From Tenacibaculum holothuriorum (lineage in GTDB: Bacteria; Bacteroidota; Bacteroidia; Flavobacteriales; Flavobacteriaceae), in the NCBI RefSeq assembly GCF_002120225.1, contig NZ_LAPZ01000017.1, positions 1 through 61,197 of the forward strand: a DNA stretch of 61,197 nucleotides. The letters are read 5' to 3'. The position numbers and the translations under genes are program-made. Positions 36,052 to 45,356 of the stretch are shown here, one piece after another; position 1 is the first letter of the stretch; the number at the start of each line of letters is the position of its first letter. The notes under the pieces were generated by a model, which did not search any database, was not told the DNA's origin, and saw only the letters and a list, made by a program, of their open reading frames with translations.

Positions 36052-36900
36052 ATGAAAAAATATAGTTTTGTTTTTTTAGTATCTCTGTTGGTTGGTTGTC
36101 AAAATTTTGGGCAACTACAACTTATTACTGATTTACCTTCAACATTAAAAGAAGTTTCAGGAATTACTACTGTACAAGATTCAGACTTATTATGGATGCA
36201 TAACGATAGCGGAAATAAAGCTATTGTATATGGAGTATCTTTAAAAGGGAAAATAAAAGAAGAAATTTCTATTGATTTAAAAAACAAAGATTGGGAAGAT
36301 ATTACTTCTGATGGTAAAGGAAATCTTTATATAGCCGATTTTGGAAATAACGGAAACAAGCGTAAAAATTTATTGATTTATAAATTCAATGTAATGGAAG
36401 CGCAAGAGAATAATGAGGCTTCTGCTCAAAAAATAAAGTTTCATTATCCAGAACAAACAAAATTTCCACCTAAAAAGAAACATCGTTTTTTTGATGCGGA
36501 ATCTGTTTTGTTTTTTAAGAATTACTTATACATTTTTACAAAAAGTAGAGTGAAGAATAAGTTTGGTAAAACCCGATTGTATAAAATACCAGCAAAAGCA
36601 GGAAATTATATTGCTGAATTTATTGCTGAATTCAACAATTGTAATGATATGGAATGTTGGATAACTTCTGCAGCAATGTCACCAGATAAAAAACAAGTAG
36701 CTTTGCTTACGCATAACGAAGTGTTAGTGTTTTCGGATTATAAAAGCGATGATTTTTTTGCAGGCAAACTAACGAGATTCGGTTTAAAACATAACTCTCA
36801 AAAAGAAGGGATTTCATTTAAAGACAACAATACTCTTTACATTACTGATGAGCGCTCTCACGGAAAAGGAGGAAAGCTCTATGAATTTTCTTTAAATTAA
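36052..36900 (+). CDS. Beta-propeller-like lipoprotein
   Basis: 282 residues, lipobox LLVGC (Cys16). Mature part shows repeated propeller-like units: TLKEVSGITTVQDSDLLWMHNDSGNKAIVYG, DWEDITSDGKGNLYIADFGNNGNKRKNLLIYKF, FDAESVLFFKNYLYIFTKS, AAMSPDKKQVALLTHNEVLVFSDY, EGISFKDNNTLYITDERS. This suggests a six-bladed fold similar to NHL/SMP-30-like proteins; no active site is evident. Its stop overlaps the end of the convergent DUF423 gene by four bases. Confidence 0.78.
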   Translation: MKKYSFVFLVSLLVGCQNFGQLQLITDLPSTLKEVSGITTVQDSDLLWMHNDSGNKAIVYGVSLKGKIKEEISIDLKNKDWEDITSDGKGNLYIADFGNNGNKRKNLLIYKFNVMEAQENNEASAQKIKFHYPEQTKFPPKKKHRFFDAESVLFFKNYLYIFTKSRVKNKFGKTRLYKIPAKAGNYIAEFIAEFNNCNDMECWITSAAMSPDKKQVALLTHNEVLVFSDYKSDDFFAGKLTRFGLKHNSQKEGISFKDNNTLYITDERSHGKGGKLYEFSLN

Positions 36901-37262
36901 AGAACCTCAACCAATAATAACGCCCAACCAATTATTAATAACAATCCACCTAATGGAGTAATTGGACCTAAGAAACGTAGTTTTTTACCTCGAGAATCAG
37001 AAAGTATTAATCCGTAGATACTGAAGGAGAAAAGGAAAATTCCTATAATAAAACTCCATCCTAAAAAGTTACTAGCATTCTGAATATTAAATCCAACTAG
37101 TAATAACACAATAGCGTGATACATTTGATATTTTATCCCAGTTTCAAAAGATTTAAGTTGATCGTTATTCAATACTTTCTTTAAAGCATGTGCGCCAAAA
37201 GCACCAAAAATAACAGCTAACATTCCGTAGATAGCTCCGAAAATTAAAATCGTTTGGTTCAT
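36897..37262 (-). CDS. DUF423 membrane protein
   Basis: 121 residues with four hydrophobic segments. The family signature IYGMLAVIFGAFGAHALKKVL is at the N-terminus, with the usual ETGIKYQMYHAIVLLLVG and GPITPLGGLLLIIGWALL. DUF423 proteins (YwdK/YgdD type) are small inner-membrane proteins of unknown function. The end overlaps the convergent lipoprotein gene by four bases. Confidence 0.92.
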   Translation of the reverse strand: MNQTILIFGAIYGMLAVIFGAFGAHALKKVLNNDQLKSFETGIKYQMYHAIVLLLVGFNIQNASNFLGWSFIIGIFLFSFSIYGLILSDSRGKKLRFLGPITPLGGLLLIIGWALLLVEVL

Positions 37263-37272
37263 AATATTTAAT

Positions 37273-37309
37273 AAAAAAGACTTTGCAAATATAACTATGC
37301 AAAGTCTTT
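37273..37309 (-). terminator. Terminator after the gene at 37314-37784
   Basis: AAAGACTTTGCA and TGCAAAGTCTTT form a 12-bp stem with a ten-base loop; on the minus strand a T run follows. It lies upstream of the DUF423 gene. Confidence 0.85.
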
Positions 37310-37313
37310 ATAG

Positions 37314-37784
37314 TTATTCATTAAGCCAATTAATAATGGATTTATGTTGGTACTCTATATCGTTATTATCTAAAAACTTTTTTAACTTTTTTAGATCTTG
37401 ATTTTTCAATTCAATAGTTTCTTTAAAAAGAGGAATAGCTTCTATCTGATAATGATTATTCTGCTCTTTTTTTATTTTAATCAATTTGATATTTGAATGA
37501 AGAAATTCAGTTTGAATATCTTTTTTATTTAGCATAATTTTTTCAGAGTTAAACTCAATGTTTCCAATTCGAGTAAAGAGAAAAGAATTTAATATAAAAG
37601 CAATAAAATATAAAGCTATAATACTAAAAGCTATAATACTTAAGGTCTTGTTTTTATTCATTATTTCTTTGTCAACGACTCTTAATAAACTTATAAAAAC
37701 AGCTAGGAGAACAATAAATTTATAATAAGGAGAAAAGAATTTATGACTTCTTAAAAAGTCAGGTTTTATAATATCAAACTTCAT
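37314..37784 (-). CDS. Hypothetical two-TM membrane protein
   Basis: 156 residues from the ATG giving MKFDIIKPDFLRSHKF; the longer frame to 37886 overlaps the big upstream gene by 86 bases and is less likely. Two TMs (about 19-34 and 47-66) are followed by a soluble domain (SEKIMLNKKDIQTEFLHSNIKLIKI, HYQIEAIPLFKETIELKNQDLKKLKKFLDNNDI), an arrangement like small PH-like membrane proteins. No named family recognised. It lies 16 bases after the metallophosphoesterase gene. Confidence 0.6.
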   Translation of the reverse strand: MKFDIIKPDFLRSHKFFSPYYKFIVLLAVFISLLRVVDKEIMNKNKTLSIIAFSIIALYFIAFILNSFLFTRIGNIEFNSEKIMLNKKDIQTEFLHSNIKLIKIKKEQNNHYQIEAIPLFKETIELKNQDLKKLKKFLDNNDIEYQHKSIINWLNE

Positions 37785-37800
37785 ATCTAAACAATAATTC

Positions 37801-40800
37801 TTAAAAAGCAAAACCAATTCCGAAAGCAAATCTATTTTCGTTAGAATTTCCTTGGAAATAAGAAATGTTTGCTGTGAACATATCAATACCGCTTAACCAA
37901 ACAGAACCACCATAACTAGTGTGCCATGTAGTTGAGTTAGGTGAAGCAGGTGACCATACACGACCATAATCGAATCCTGCAGAAACTCCTATTTTCATAG
38001 GTAAGACACTTGTCTTTAGTCTACCAAAACGTAAACGTAAATCACTAGAATGGTAAAAACTTTCGGTACCTGTAAAGCGCTGACGGTTAAATCCACGCAA
38101 ACTTCTATCACCTCCTAAAGTTGCCCCTTGATAGAACTCGAAACGATTACCAATATTAATATGGGTTCCGATTTCCGAAGCAAAAACTAATGATCGATTT
38201 TGAACTAAATTCTGATAAAAAGCTAAAGAACTTTTAATATAACCGTAACGTCTATCAAAATCATCAGATTTGGCTTTAGCTCCAACTGAGGCCTCAAAAT
38301 TCATTCCTTTTGTGGGAAAACTAGCATTGTCTACTCGGTTGTGTGTAAAGCTTACTTCACCTCCTAAGAAATAATTTGTTTTAAAAATATTGATAGGACT
38401 TTGATTGTAGTTTGTAATAAATCTGTTAGGTGTATTTTGTACTTCGATGCCTTCTACAGAGGCAGATACTTTTACAATACTTCCTCCACGTAATCTTCTT
38501 AATAGGGAAGGAGAGAAGCTTAGTTCGCCTCTTTTTACTCTATAAAAGTCTAAATCATCCTCGTCGTTTCCAGTTAACATTCTGAATTGAGTATCGTTAC
38601 CCAATCCGAAGAAGTTAATAGAATAATTATCACTCGTAATTTTAGCACGTAAATGTAAACTCCACTGCCCAATGAATTCTGTAAATTCACCGTTGTATTC
38701 AATATCATAACCACTGGTTGATGAATAGTAGTTTGCAGCTAAAGTATGTTGGCTTCCGAAAGGACGTTTTTTAAATCCTTGTTGGGTATAGGTTAAAGAA
38801 GCTCCGAAGAAAAAACCATCATCTGGGTTGCTCCCTAAACTAGGAAAAACTACAGTAGTGTTGTTATTAATATCTCTATGGTCATAGGTGTTTTTAATAT
38901 ACCTGTCTGAACGTAAATCGGCAGTTTCAGAACTTGGGTTTACGGTGTTCTTTTTTGATTTATAATCGTAGATTTTTGTTTTCTTACTCCATCCAGCTAC
39001 TTTAGATTTATCGGTATATACATCGTGATCTTGACCTCCAATAATTCTAAGTAATATACCATCATTTACATCTCCAGAAATTAAAAATTCATCGTCTCCA
39101 TTCAATCCGTATAATTGAACTTCTTTGGTTTCATCAGTTTTAAAAGTACGGTTGTATATTTCGATATCTTTTCTAAGTACAGTAACGTTAGTTTCATCAT
39201 CATTTAGTCTTTTAATAATAAACTTGTCGTCTTTGTCTGTACCAACTACGTATACAATTTTAGCTTGCTTTTCGTAATAACGCTTCGCTATGTCTTTTAA
39301 CTTATTTCTTCTCGATTTAATTTTTTCAATGGTTTCTTTTCCATCTAAATCATAAATAGCCTTTGGTAATTGTTTAATAGCTTTTTCAATTACTTCATCG
39401 GTTAGATGTTTTTGAATATAATCTGCTTGTTTATACCAATCTTCTAAGGTTAATTTATTTAAGAATTCGGCATCAAAGAAACGAGGATAGTTATTGTACC
39501 ATTTCATGTCTTTAATGTCATGGTCAAAAGTTTGCATGTTTTTTACTAGTGGAGCAAATTGTTTGAATAGCGGAATCATAACTCCATCGAATTTAGAGAA
39601 AGGTTGATCTCTATCTCTAGGAATTGGGCGGTAAAACGTTTTACCATCATCGGTTTTAAAAGATGCCCAACGCCATTGGTCTTCGTGTCTGTCCCAATCT
39701 CCAATGACCATGTCAAACAAACGAGAACGCATTGCCCATTCTTGATCTACAGAGTGTTTTCCGTTTTTTCGAATCTTTTCTAAGACATCAAAGGTATTGA
39801 TGATTTTTTTAGAGTTTCCGAAATTGTCTAACTCACTTCTGTCTCCTGCCGGACGTTCTTCTAATAAATATAATCCGCCACCAAAAATATCATTGTATTG
39901 ACCCAAAGCTGGTTGTTTAGGCATGTAATATAGTTTAGGATTGGTGTGATAAATGTTTGCAGCTTCAGCCATTTCAGGAATTACAAAAGCGGCATAAGGA
40001 TGCGACATGGTAAAGATATCTTGTACCACATCAATTAAAATAGTTCCGTTTAAAATACCACCCATAATACGGCTTCCGTCTTTTACCATTGAACGTAGTA
40101 CATATTGCTTTCCATCAGCATTTTCTAAACGTAAAGAATTGGTTTGGTTACCACCTCCTCGTTGAATTGGTTTTAAGCCACCAAACACATTTTCTAATTC
40201 TAATACAGGTACTTTTATTTTCTTACCATATTTTTCTCTGTGTAAATCACCCCACATAAATTTATGGAATCCGCTTACATCGGTAGCTTTAGGATCATAA
40301 ATAGATGTTTCTACAAACTCTTTGTGAGCATCGTATTCTGGGAAGCTATTCTGGATTTTAGTCTTTTTAGGTTCAATAATTTGTTTGCTGAATAATAGCT
40401 TATTTCCATCTTTTTCATTGGCTGAATAAAATTCTACAATAGCAGAACCGTCTTTATAGTAGTTTAAGATAGCATACCCGTGATTACCATACGTAAATTG
40501 AGCACCATATTTCGCTAAGGCAGCTGATTGTTTTGATCCAGCTCCACTAATAATTTGTTTGTATTTACCGTACTGTAGGTTGTTTTCAGTTTCAGGATTT
40601 TTTTCAATGTATTGTAAGTTATGTTCGTGCCCAGAAACAAAAACAATATTTTGTCTAAAATCTCCAGCAACAGCTTGTAAACTATTAATGAAGTCGGTAT
40701 AGTTTTTATTGAAAATATCTGTTGGAATTCCTACATGAGTACGTAATCCGTTTTTTAAAGTACCTAAGATAGGTAGAGGACTCATATGATCTTTAAATGA

Positions 40801-41505
40801 ATAACTTCCTCCGTGAGGACCATTAGAGAACATAGGATGATGCATAGCAACTACCACATTTTTATAACGGTTCTTTTTAAATAATCCCCAAACCTCGTCT
40901 ATAAAACGTTCACGAGTTTTAATATCACAGTTTTCGTTAATAGTTGGGTGATCATCCCAATTGGTAATAAACCAACGACTATCAATAATAATTAACGTTA
41001 AGTCATCATTGATTTCTACTTTTTTAAGGCCGCATCCATTTTCAGGTAAAAAGGCACCTTTTCCTAAGGCTTTTTCTACTATTTTTTCTTGTCTTTTTAA
41101 TCCTTTAACACCGTTGTACCAATCATGATTTCCAGGAATAAAAATAGGTTTTCCTTTAAAACCATTTACAGCGTCAATTTGAGTTTGTATACGATGCTCA
41201 GATAATGCACGTTCTTCACTATCTTTTGGTGGTACTCCATAAGGATACACATTGTCTCCTAGGAATAATGCAGTAGCATTTTTATCAGATTTTTCTAAGG
41301 CTTTTTGAAAAAAGGTTAAAGAAGGAATTGTTTTTCCCATTTCTGCATTACCCGCATCTCCAATTAAATAAAATGAGTGTACTAACTCTTTATCAGAGGT
41401 AACCGTTTTTGGCGCAGTATTATCTGCATATTTGGCGTTATAAGAAGCACAAGCAGATAGTAAGATAATGGCTATGAGGTATATAAAAGACTTTAAAGAA
41501 TTCAT
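37801..41505 (-). CDS. Metallophosphoesterase / kinase-like / outer-membrane beta-barrel fusion lipoprotein
   Basis: 1234 residues, lipobox LLSACASYN. Part 1 (about 45-330): calcineurin-like phosphoesterase with FYLIGDAGNAE, LFLGDNVYPYG, IPGNHDWYNG, VAMHHPMFSNGPHG, VSGHEHNLQY. Part 2 (about 420-720): RGGGNQTNSLRL, YVLRSM, FGGGLYLLEERPAG, GDWDRHEDQWRW (602-613) and IPRDRDQPF (Asp631, Asp633), which resemble the glycine loop and DRH/metal motifs of HipA/Fam20/CotH-type atypical kinases. Part 3 (about 880-1234): BamA/surface-antigen beta-barrel (FNRQRFTGTESFYHSSDLRL, final FAFGIGFAF). Exposed phosphoester chemistry at the outer membrane is inference; the kinase-like reading needs structure comparison. 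Confidence 0.88.
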   Translation of the reverse strand: MNSLKSFIYLIAIILLSACASYNAKYADNTAPKTVTSDKELVHSFYLIGDAGNAEMGKTIPSLTFFQKALEKSDKNATALFLGDNVYPYGVPPKDSEERALSEHRIQTQIDAVNGFKGKPIFIPGNHDWYNGVKGLKRQEKIVEKALGKGAFLPENGCGLKKVEINDDLTLIIIDSRWFITNWDDHPTINENCDIKTRERFIDEVWGLFKKNRYKNVVVAMHHPMFSNGPHGGSYSFKDHMSPLPILGTLKNGLRTHVGIPTDIFNKNYTDFINSLQAVAGDFRQNIVFVSGHEHNLQYIEKNPETENNLQYGKYKQIISGAGSKQSAALAKYGAQFTYGNHGYAILNYYKDGSAIVEFYSANEKDGNKLLFSKQIIEPKKTKIQNSFPEYDAHKEFVETSIYDPKATDVSGFHKFMWGDLHREKYGKKIKVPVLELENVFGGLKPIQRGGGNQTNSLRLENADGKQYVLRSMVKDGSRIMGGILNGTILIDVVQDIFTMSHPYAAFVIPEMAEAANIYHTNPKLYYMPKQPALGQYNDIFGGGLYLLEERPAGDRSELDNFGNSKKIINTFDVLEKIRKNGKHSVDQEWAMRSRLFDMVIGDWDRHEDQWRWASFKTDDGKTFYRPIPRDRDQPFSKFDGVMIPLFKQFAPLVKNMQTFDHDIKDMKWYNNYPRFFDAEFLNKLTLEDWYKQADYIQKHLTDEVIEKAIKQLPKAIYDLDGKETIEKIKSRRNKLKDIAKRYYEKQAKIVYVVGTDKDDKFIIKRLNDDETNVTVLRKDIEIYNRTFKTDETKEVQLYGLNGDDEFLISGDVNDGILLRIIGGQDHDVYTDKSKVAGWSKKTKIYDYKSKKNTVNPSSETADLRSDRYIKNTYDHRDINNNTTVVFPSLGSNPDDGFFFGASLTYTQQGFKKRPFGSQHTLAANYYSSTSGYDIEYNGEFTEFIGQWSLHLRAKITSDNYSINFFGLGNDTQFRMLTGNDEDDLDFYRVKRGELSFSPSLLRRLRGGSIVKVSASVEGIEVQNTPNRFITNYNQSPINIFKTNYFLGGEVSFTHNRVDNASFPTKGMNFEASVGAKAKSDDFDRRYGYIKSSLAFYQNLVQNRSLVFASEIGTHINIGNRFEFYQGATLGGDRSLRGFNRQRFTGTESFYHSSDLRLRFGRLKTSVLPMKIGVSAGFDYGRVWSPASPNSTTWHTSYGGSVWLSGIDMFTANISYFQGNSNENRFAFGIGFAF

Positions 41506-41619
41506 GAGTCTGGTTTTTTATTAATGTAAAATTACTTCTTTTTTAGGAATTTGTTAATGCCTATTTTAATGAAAAAATATGTTGATTTCTGTTGTTGGTA
41601 TAAGTGATGATCATAGTTT

Positions 41620-42204
41620 TTATAGTTGATTTGTTAGTTGTTGATATTCTTCAGGAGTGTCAATATCAATTAAATTGATAGTTTTTATTTTTATTACTTC
41701 TGAAAGGTGTTTCTCCAAAAATAATTTAGCTCCTTTATCTCCTTTTAGGTCTGTTAAATCTTGAAAATAGCTTTTAGGGAAAATTGCAGGAACTCCAATA
41801 TTTTTTCCATAGTTAGAAACGATAATATTATGTGGATTTTCTTTTGAAGTTTTAAGTAATGTGTTTAAATAAGTAGTATTTACATAAGGTTGATCTGCTA
41901 ACATAATTAGAATTGCATCAAAAGATTTGTCTATTATGTGGTTGATTCCAGTTGCAATACTTGAACTCAGCCCATTTTTATACTTTGTGTTTAGAATTGT
42001 TTCGATTGATAATGAATCAATTTCTCTTTTTATAGTTTCGGCATTTGCTCCTAATACACAAAATACTTCATTTGTTTTTGTTTCTAATGCATTTTTAATT
42101 GCCCAACCCAATAAGGTAGTATTTTTATAAGGAAGTAGTTGTTTGATAGCTCCCATTCGCGAAGCACTTCCTGCTGCTAATATGATAATTGCAGTATTTT
42201 GCAT
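41620..42204 (-). CDS. MobA/MocA-like nucleotidyltransferase
   Basis: 194 residues of the GT-A-like NTP transferase fold: AIIILAAGSASRMGAIKQLLPYKNTTLLGWAI with the signature loop, VFCVLGANAETI, GLSSSIATGINHI, AILIMLADQPYVN with the metal Asp, and GDKGAKLFLEKH. It is of the MocA (molybdopterin cytidylyltransferase) kind and lies 56 bases after XdhC, the usual pairing for maturing xanthine-dehydrogenase-type molybdenum enzymes. No such enzyme or molybdate transporter gene is in the window. Confidence 0.88.
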   Translation of the reverse strand: MQNTAIIILAAGSASRMGAIKQLLPYKNTTLLGWAIKNALETKTNEVFCVLGANAETIKREIDSLSIETILNTKYKNGLSSSIATGINHIIDKSFDAILIMLADQPYVNTTYLNTLLKTSKENPHNIIVSNYGKNIGVPAIFPKSYFQDLTDLKGDKGAKLFLEKHLSEVIKIKTINLIDIDTPEEYQQLTNQL

Positions 42205-42260
42205 CTGTGTAAAGTCTTCTCAATGGGAGGAGGATGAGAATCGTTATTTTATGTTAAAAT

Positions 42261-43271
42261 TTAACTATGTATTCGCCCAGTTATTTTCTTTAATGAAAAT
42301 ACTTCTTTTTTACGAATTACCGATAATATTTCAGCTAAAATAGATAAAGCTATTTCCTCTGGAGTTTCCGCTCCAATATTTAAACCAGCAGGAGTGTGAA
42401 TTTTTTCTAAGAATTCATCAGTAACTTCTGGAGTAAAATCAAACAATTCATTGAGTAGTTTTTCTCGGCGTTTGGCAGCTCCTAAAATTCCAATGTAAAT
42501 TGGGTTTTGTTCTTGTAGTTTTACCAACCAACGTAAATCATAAGTGAAATTATGATTCATAATTACCACTGCAGTATGTTCATTAACATCAGATAACTCA
42601 ATCATTTCAGGAGTTTGTGCTATAACCGATTTCGCATTTGGAAAGTCTGACAATTGTTTCGGGTCTTTTACAGAAGTTACTATATCAACCTCCCAACCTA
42701 ATTGAGTAGCTTGAGTAGACAATTTTACAGCATCATGCTCTCCGCCAATAATTAATAACTTAAATAACGGATTTAATTTTTGAGAAAAAACGGAATTGTT
42801 TTTGTCAATTTTATTTTCAGAAAAAGTAGATGTTTTTCCGTTTTTAAACTGAATTACCGAACCAAAATTCCCAAAACACTCACCTTTTTTTTGGTAATAA
42901 GAATCTATTTTAAATGCTTCTCTTTTTTCTAAACTATTAGAAAATGTAATAATAAAGTCTTCGGAAACTACAAACGGTTCTAACAAAATGTACAGAATTC
43001 CTTCACAACCCAAACGATAACGACCATCGTAGGTAATTATTTTTGATTTTCCATCTTTAAAAACCGATTGTGCTCTACGCAGTACTTCTTTTTCAACACA
43101 TCCACCGCTTACTGCACCAACCATTTTTCCGTCAGAAGAAAGTAACATTCTCACTCCAGGTTTTCTATATGAAGAGCCATCTAAATCAACAACAGTAGCT
43201 AATACATTTTGTATTCCGTGTTGCTGATTTAAGACGGCTCTCTGTATAATTTCTTTAAACTCGTGCGTCAT
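42261..43271 (-). CDS. XdhC/CoxI-family molybdenum enzyme maturation protein
   Basis: 336 residues. N-terminal XdhC/CoxI domain (VLATVVDLDGSSYRKPGVRMLLSSDGKMVGAVSGGCVEKEV with the Cys) and C-terminal Rossmann XdhC domain (LLIIGGEHDAVKLSTQATQLGWEVDIVTS, HTAVVIMNHNFTYDLRWL, YIGILGAAKRREKLL, HTPAGLNIGAETPEEIALSILAEI). XdhC protects and sulfurates the molybdenum cofactor before insertion into its enzyme. With MocA downstream it forms a maturation pair without a visible client enzyme. Confidence 0.92.
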   Translation of the reverse strand: MTHEFKEIIQRAVLNQQHGIQNVLATVVDLDGSSYRKPGVRMLLSSDGKMVGAVSGGCVEKEVLRRAQSVFKDGKSKIITYDGRYRLGCEGILYILLEPFVVSEDFIITFSNSLEKREAFKIDSYYQKKGECFGNFGSVIQFKNGKTSTFSENKIDKNNSVFSQKLNPLFKLLIIGGEHDAVKLSTQATQLGWEVDIVTSVKDPKQLSDFPNAKSVIAQTPEMIELSDVNEHTAVVIMNHNFTYDLRWLVKLQEQNPIYIGILGAAKRREKLLNELFDFTPEVTDEFLEKIHTPAGLNIGAETPEEIALSILAEILSVIRKKEVFSLKKITGRIHS

Positions 43272-43296
43272 AGAACCACTAATTTACAAAAAGAAA

Positions 43297-44427
43297 TTAT
43301 AAATCTTTCCACCAATTTTGATATACCTGTGTCGAATCATTAACAATAATCGGTTCACCAATTTTAGGAGCTATTAAAGGAAGATTTAATTCTTTAGCTT
43401 TTTTACTTACTCTGGTGATAGGGTCTGTCCAAGAATGCATAGCAAGTTTAAATCCAGCCCAATGAATTGGCATTATTTTCTTTGCTTGTAAATCTACTCC
43501 TGCTTGTGCGGTTTCTTCAGGCATCATGTGAATATCGGACCACATTTCGTTGTATTGCCCGCATTCTAACATAGCAAAATCAAAAGGACCGTATTTTTCC
43601 CCAATAACTTTAAAATGTTTTTCATATCCACTATCTCCGCTAAAATAAAGATTGTTGGTTTTAGATTTAATTACCCAAGAACTCCATAAAGTACTTTGAC
43701 GATTATTCATTTTTCTTCCTGAAAAGTGCTGTGAAGGAGTACACACAAATTGAATATCTTTATAAGTAGTTTCTTGCCACCAATCGAGTTCAGTAATTTT
43801 ATTATCTGGAATTCCCCAAGCTTTTAAGTGTACACTTACTCCTAGCGGAACAAAATAATGCTCGACTTTGGATTTTAGTTTTTTGATTGATTCATAATCT
43901 AAATGATCGTAATGATCGTGTGAAATAACTACAGCATCAATTTGAGGTAATTTTTCAATTTCTAAAGGCATTTGTTTATTAAAGCGTTTTTCTCCTAAAA
44001 ATGATAAAGGAGCAGCTACTTGTCCAAACATAGGGTCTAATAAAATGTTTTTACCATCAGTTTGAAGCAAAAAAGAAGAATGGCCATACCAAATTAAACG
44101 AGTTTCATCTTTATAATCAGCTACATTCGCTGAATCTATTTTTTGAATATTTAAATCATTTTTAGGTCTTCCGTTTTTTACTTTTTCGAAGAAAAACTTT
44201 CTAGATATTTTTAATATTTCAGAAAAACTAGGGTCTTTGGGAACCCCTGTTTTATTAGCAAACTTTCCATCTTTAAAATTTACCGAAGTACTATATTGTT
44301 GTTGTAATTCTTTAGTTACATCACCTCCAAAACTTGGATAAAAGTTAACAACTAGAAGATAAGAGATGATTAAAATTCCGATTAAGGATATAATTGTTAA
44401 ACTCATTTTTTTGAGTATTTTTTTCAT
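43297..44427 (-). CDS. MBL-fold metallohydrolase (UlaG/NAPE-PLD-like), membrane-anchored
   Basis: 376 residues. N-terminal TM (LTIISLIGILIISYLLVVNF) then a metallo-beta-lactamase domain: LIWYGHSSFLLQTDGKNILLDPMFG, VVISHDHYDHLDY (HxHxDH), LYFSGDSGYEKHF, FDFAMLECGQYN, MPIHWAGFKLAMHSWTDP. The closest named relatives by motif are UlaG lactonase and N-acylphosphatidylethanolamine phospholipase D types; the exact substrate is unknown. It follows the AraC regulator by 18 bases, so is probably in the SDR-araC-MBL transcript. Confidence 0.9.
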   Translation of the reverse strand: MKKILKKMSLTIISLIGILIISYLLVVNFYPSFGGDVTKELQQQYSTSVNFKDGKFANKTGVPKDPSFSEILKISRKFFFEKVKNGRPKNDLNIQKIDSANVADYKDETRLIWYGHSSFLLQTDGKNILLDPMFGQVAAPLSFLGEKRFNKQMPLEIEKLPQIDAVVISHDHYDHLDYESIKKLKSKVEHYFVPLGVSVHLKAWGIPDNKITELDWWQETTYKDIQFVCTPSQHFSGRKMNNRQSTLWSSWVIKSKTNNLYFSGDSGYEKHFKVIGEKYGPFDFAMLECGQYNEMWSDIHMMPEETAQAGVDLQAKKIMPIHWAGFKLAMHSWTDPITRVSKKAKELNLPLIAPKIGEPIIVNDSTQVYQNWWKDL

Positions 44428-44445
44428 TTTTATAAATTAAATATT

Positions 44446-45354
44446 CTAATTCTGCAATCTGTATTTTGCTGGACTTATTCCTGTTTGTTTTTTAAATAGT
44501 TTACTAAAGTGTTGTGGATATTCAAAACCTAAGTCATAAGCGATTTCACTTACTGAGTTTGTAGTGCCTAATAGTTTGTTTTTTGCCTTGTTCACTACAA
44601 AAGCATAAATATGATCTTTAGCACTTTTACCCGTTTCTTTTTTTAATAAATCACTTAAGTAATTCGGAGACATGTTGAGTTGTTCACCACAATATTTTAC
44701 TGAAGGTAAGCCTAAAGTTGAAGGCTTTTCAGAAGTGAAATAAGTACGTAATAAATTTTCAAATTCTGTTACGTGGTCTTGGTGTAAGTTGGTACGTACA
44801 TAAAACTGACGATCGTAATAACGATTGCAATAGTCTAAGATTAACTCAAGGGTAGAATTGATTAATTTTTGACTGTGTTTATCAATGTTTTGATTGATTT
44901 CCAATTCAATTTTTTTTACCAAATCCGTTAAAGTTGCTTTTTCATCTTCTGATAAATGCAAGGCTTCATGAACTTCATAATCGAAAAAAGAGTAGGTATT
45001 GATATTCTTACCTAATTCTGATTTACGAATTAAATCGGGATGAAAAATGATAGACCAGCCTTTTGCATCTTCAGCAACTGTTTTTTCCTCAATAGATAAT
45101 ACTTGATTCGGTTTTGAAAAGATCATAGTACCATCTTCAAAATCGTAATTGTTACGTCCATATCCTAAAACTCCTTCAATACCATCTTTTAAAGAAATAC
45201 TGAATAAATCGGAATTGTATTTGACACCATAATACTGACTAAAATCAGGGAAGTCCTTTGCCCACATAACCGTTATTAGTGGATGTTTCGGCGCAGGCAA
45301 TCCGAAGGTTTTATTTATTTCAGTAATTGATTTTATATGTATGATTTCTTTCAT
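44446..45354 (-). CDS. AraC-family transcriptional regulator
   Basis: 302 residues. N-terminal sensor domain of cupin-like AraC type (residues about 15-180), C-terminal double HTH (about 205-302): YCGEQLNMSPNYLSDLLKKETGKSAKDHIYAFVVNKAKNKLL and NSVSEIAYDLGFEYPQHFSKLFKKQTGISPAKYRL, the full AraC signature. It begins 2 bases after the SDR gene. Repeated 17-bp motifs with 21-bp period upstream of that SDR gene and of the START-like gene are the predicted operators, so it should control its own operon. Confidence 0.95.
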   Translation of the reverse strand: MKEIIHIKSITEINKTFGLPAPKHPLITVMWAKDFPDFSQYYGVKYNSDLFSISLKDGIEGVLGYGRNNYDFEDGTMIFSKPNQVLSIEEKTVAEDAKGWSIIFHPDLIRKSELGKNINTYSFFDYEVHEALHLSEDEKATLTDLVKKIELEINQNIDKHSQKLINSTLELILDYCNRYYDRQFYVRTNLHQDHVTEFENLLRTYFTSEKPSTLGLPSVKYCGEQLNMSPNYLSDLLKKETGKSAKDHIYAFVVNKAKNKLLGTTNSVSEIAYDLGFEYPQHFSKLFKKQTGISPAKYRLQN

Positions 45355-45356
45355 AA

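Noticed and set aside
37785..37886. Longer start of the two-TM protein overlapping the metallophosphoesterase gene
   Set aside because: Needs an 86-base overlap with the upstream gene; the ATG at 37784 leaves a normal 16-base gap.
42205..42260. Hairpin before mocA as a molybdenum-cofactor riboswitch
   Set aside because: Only a 6-bp stem in a 56-base gap; too small for the known Moco element and without T tail.
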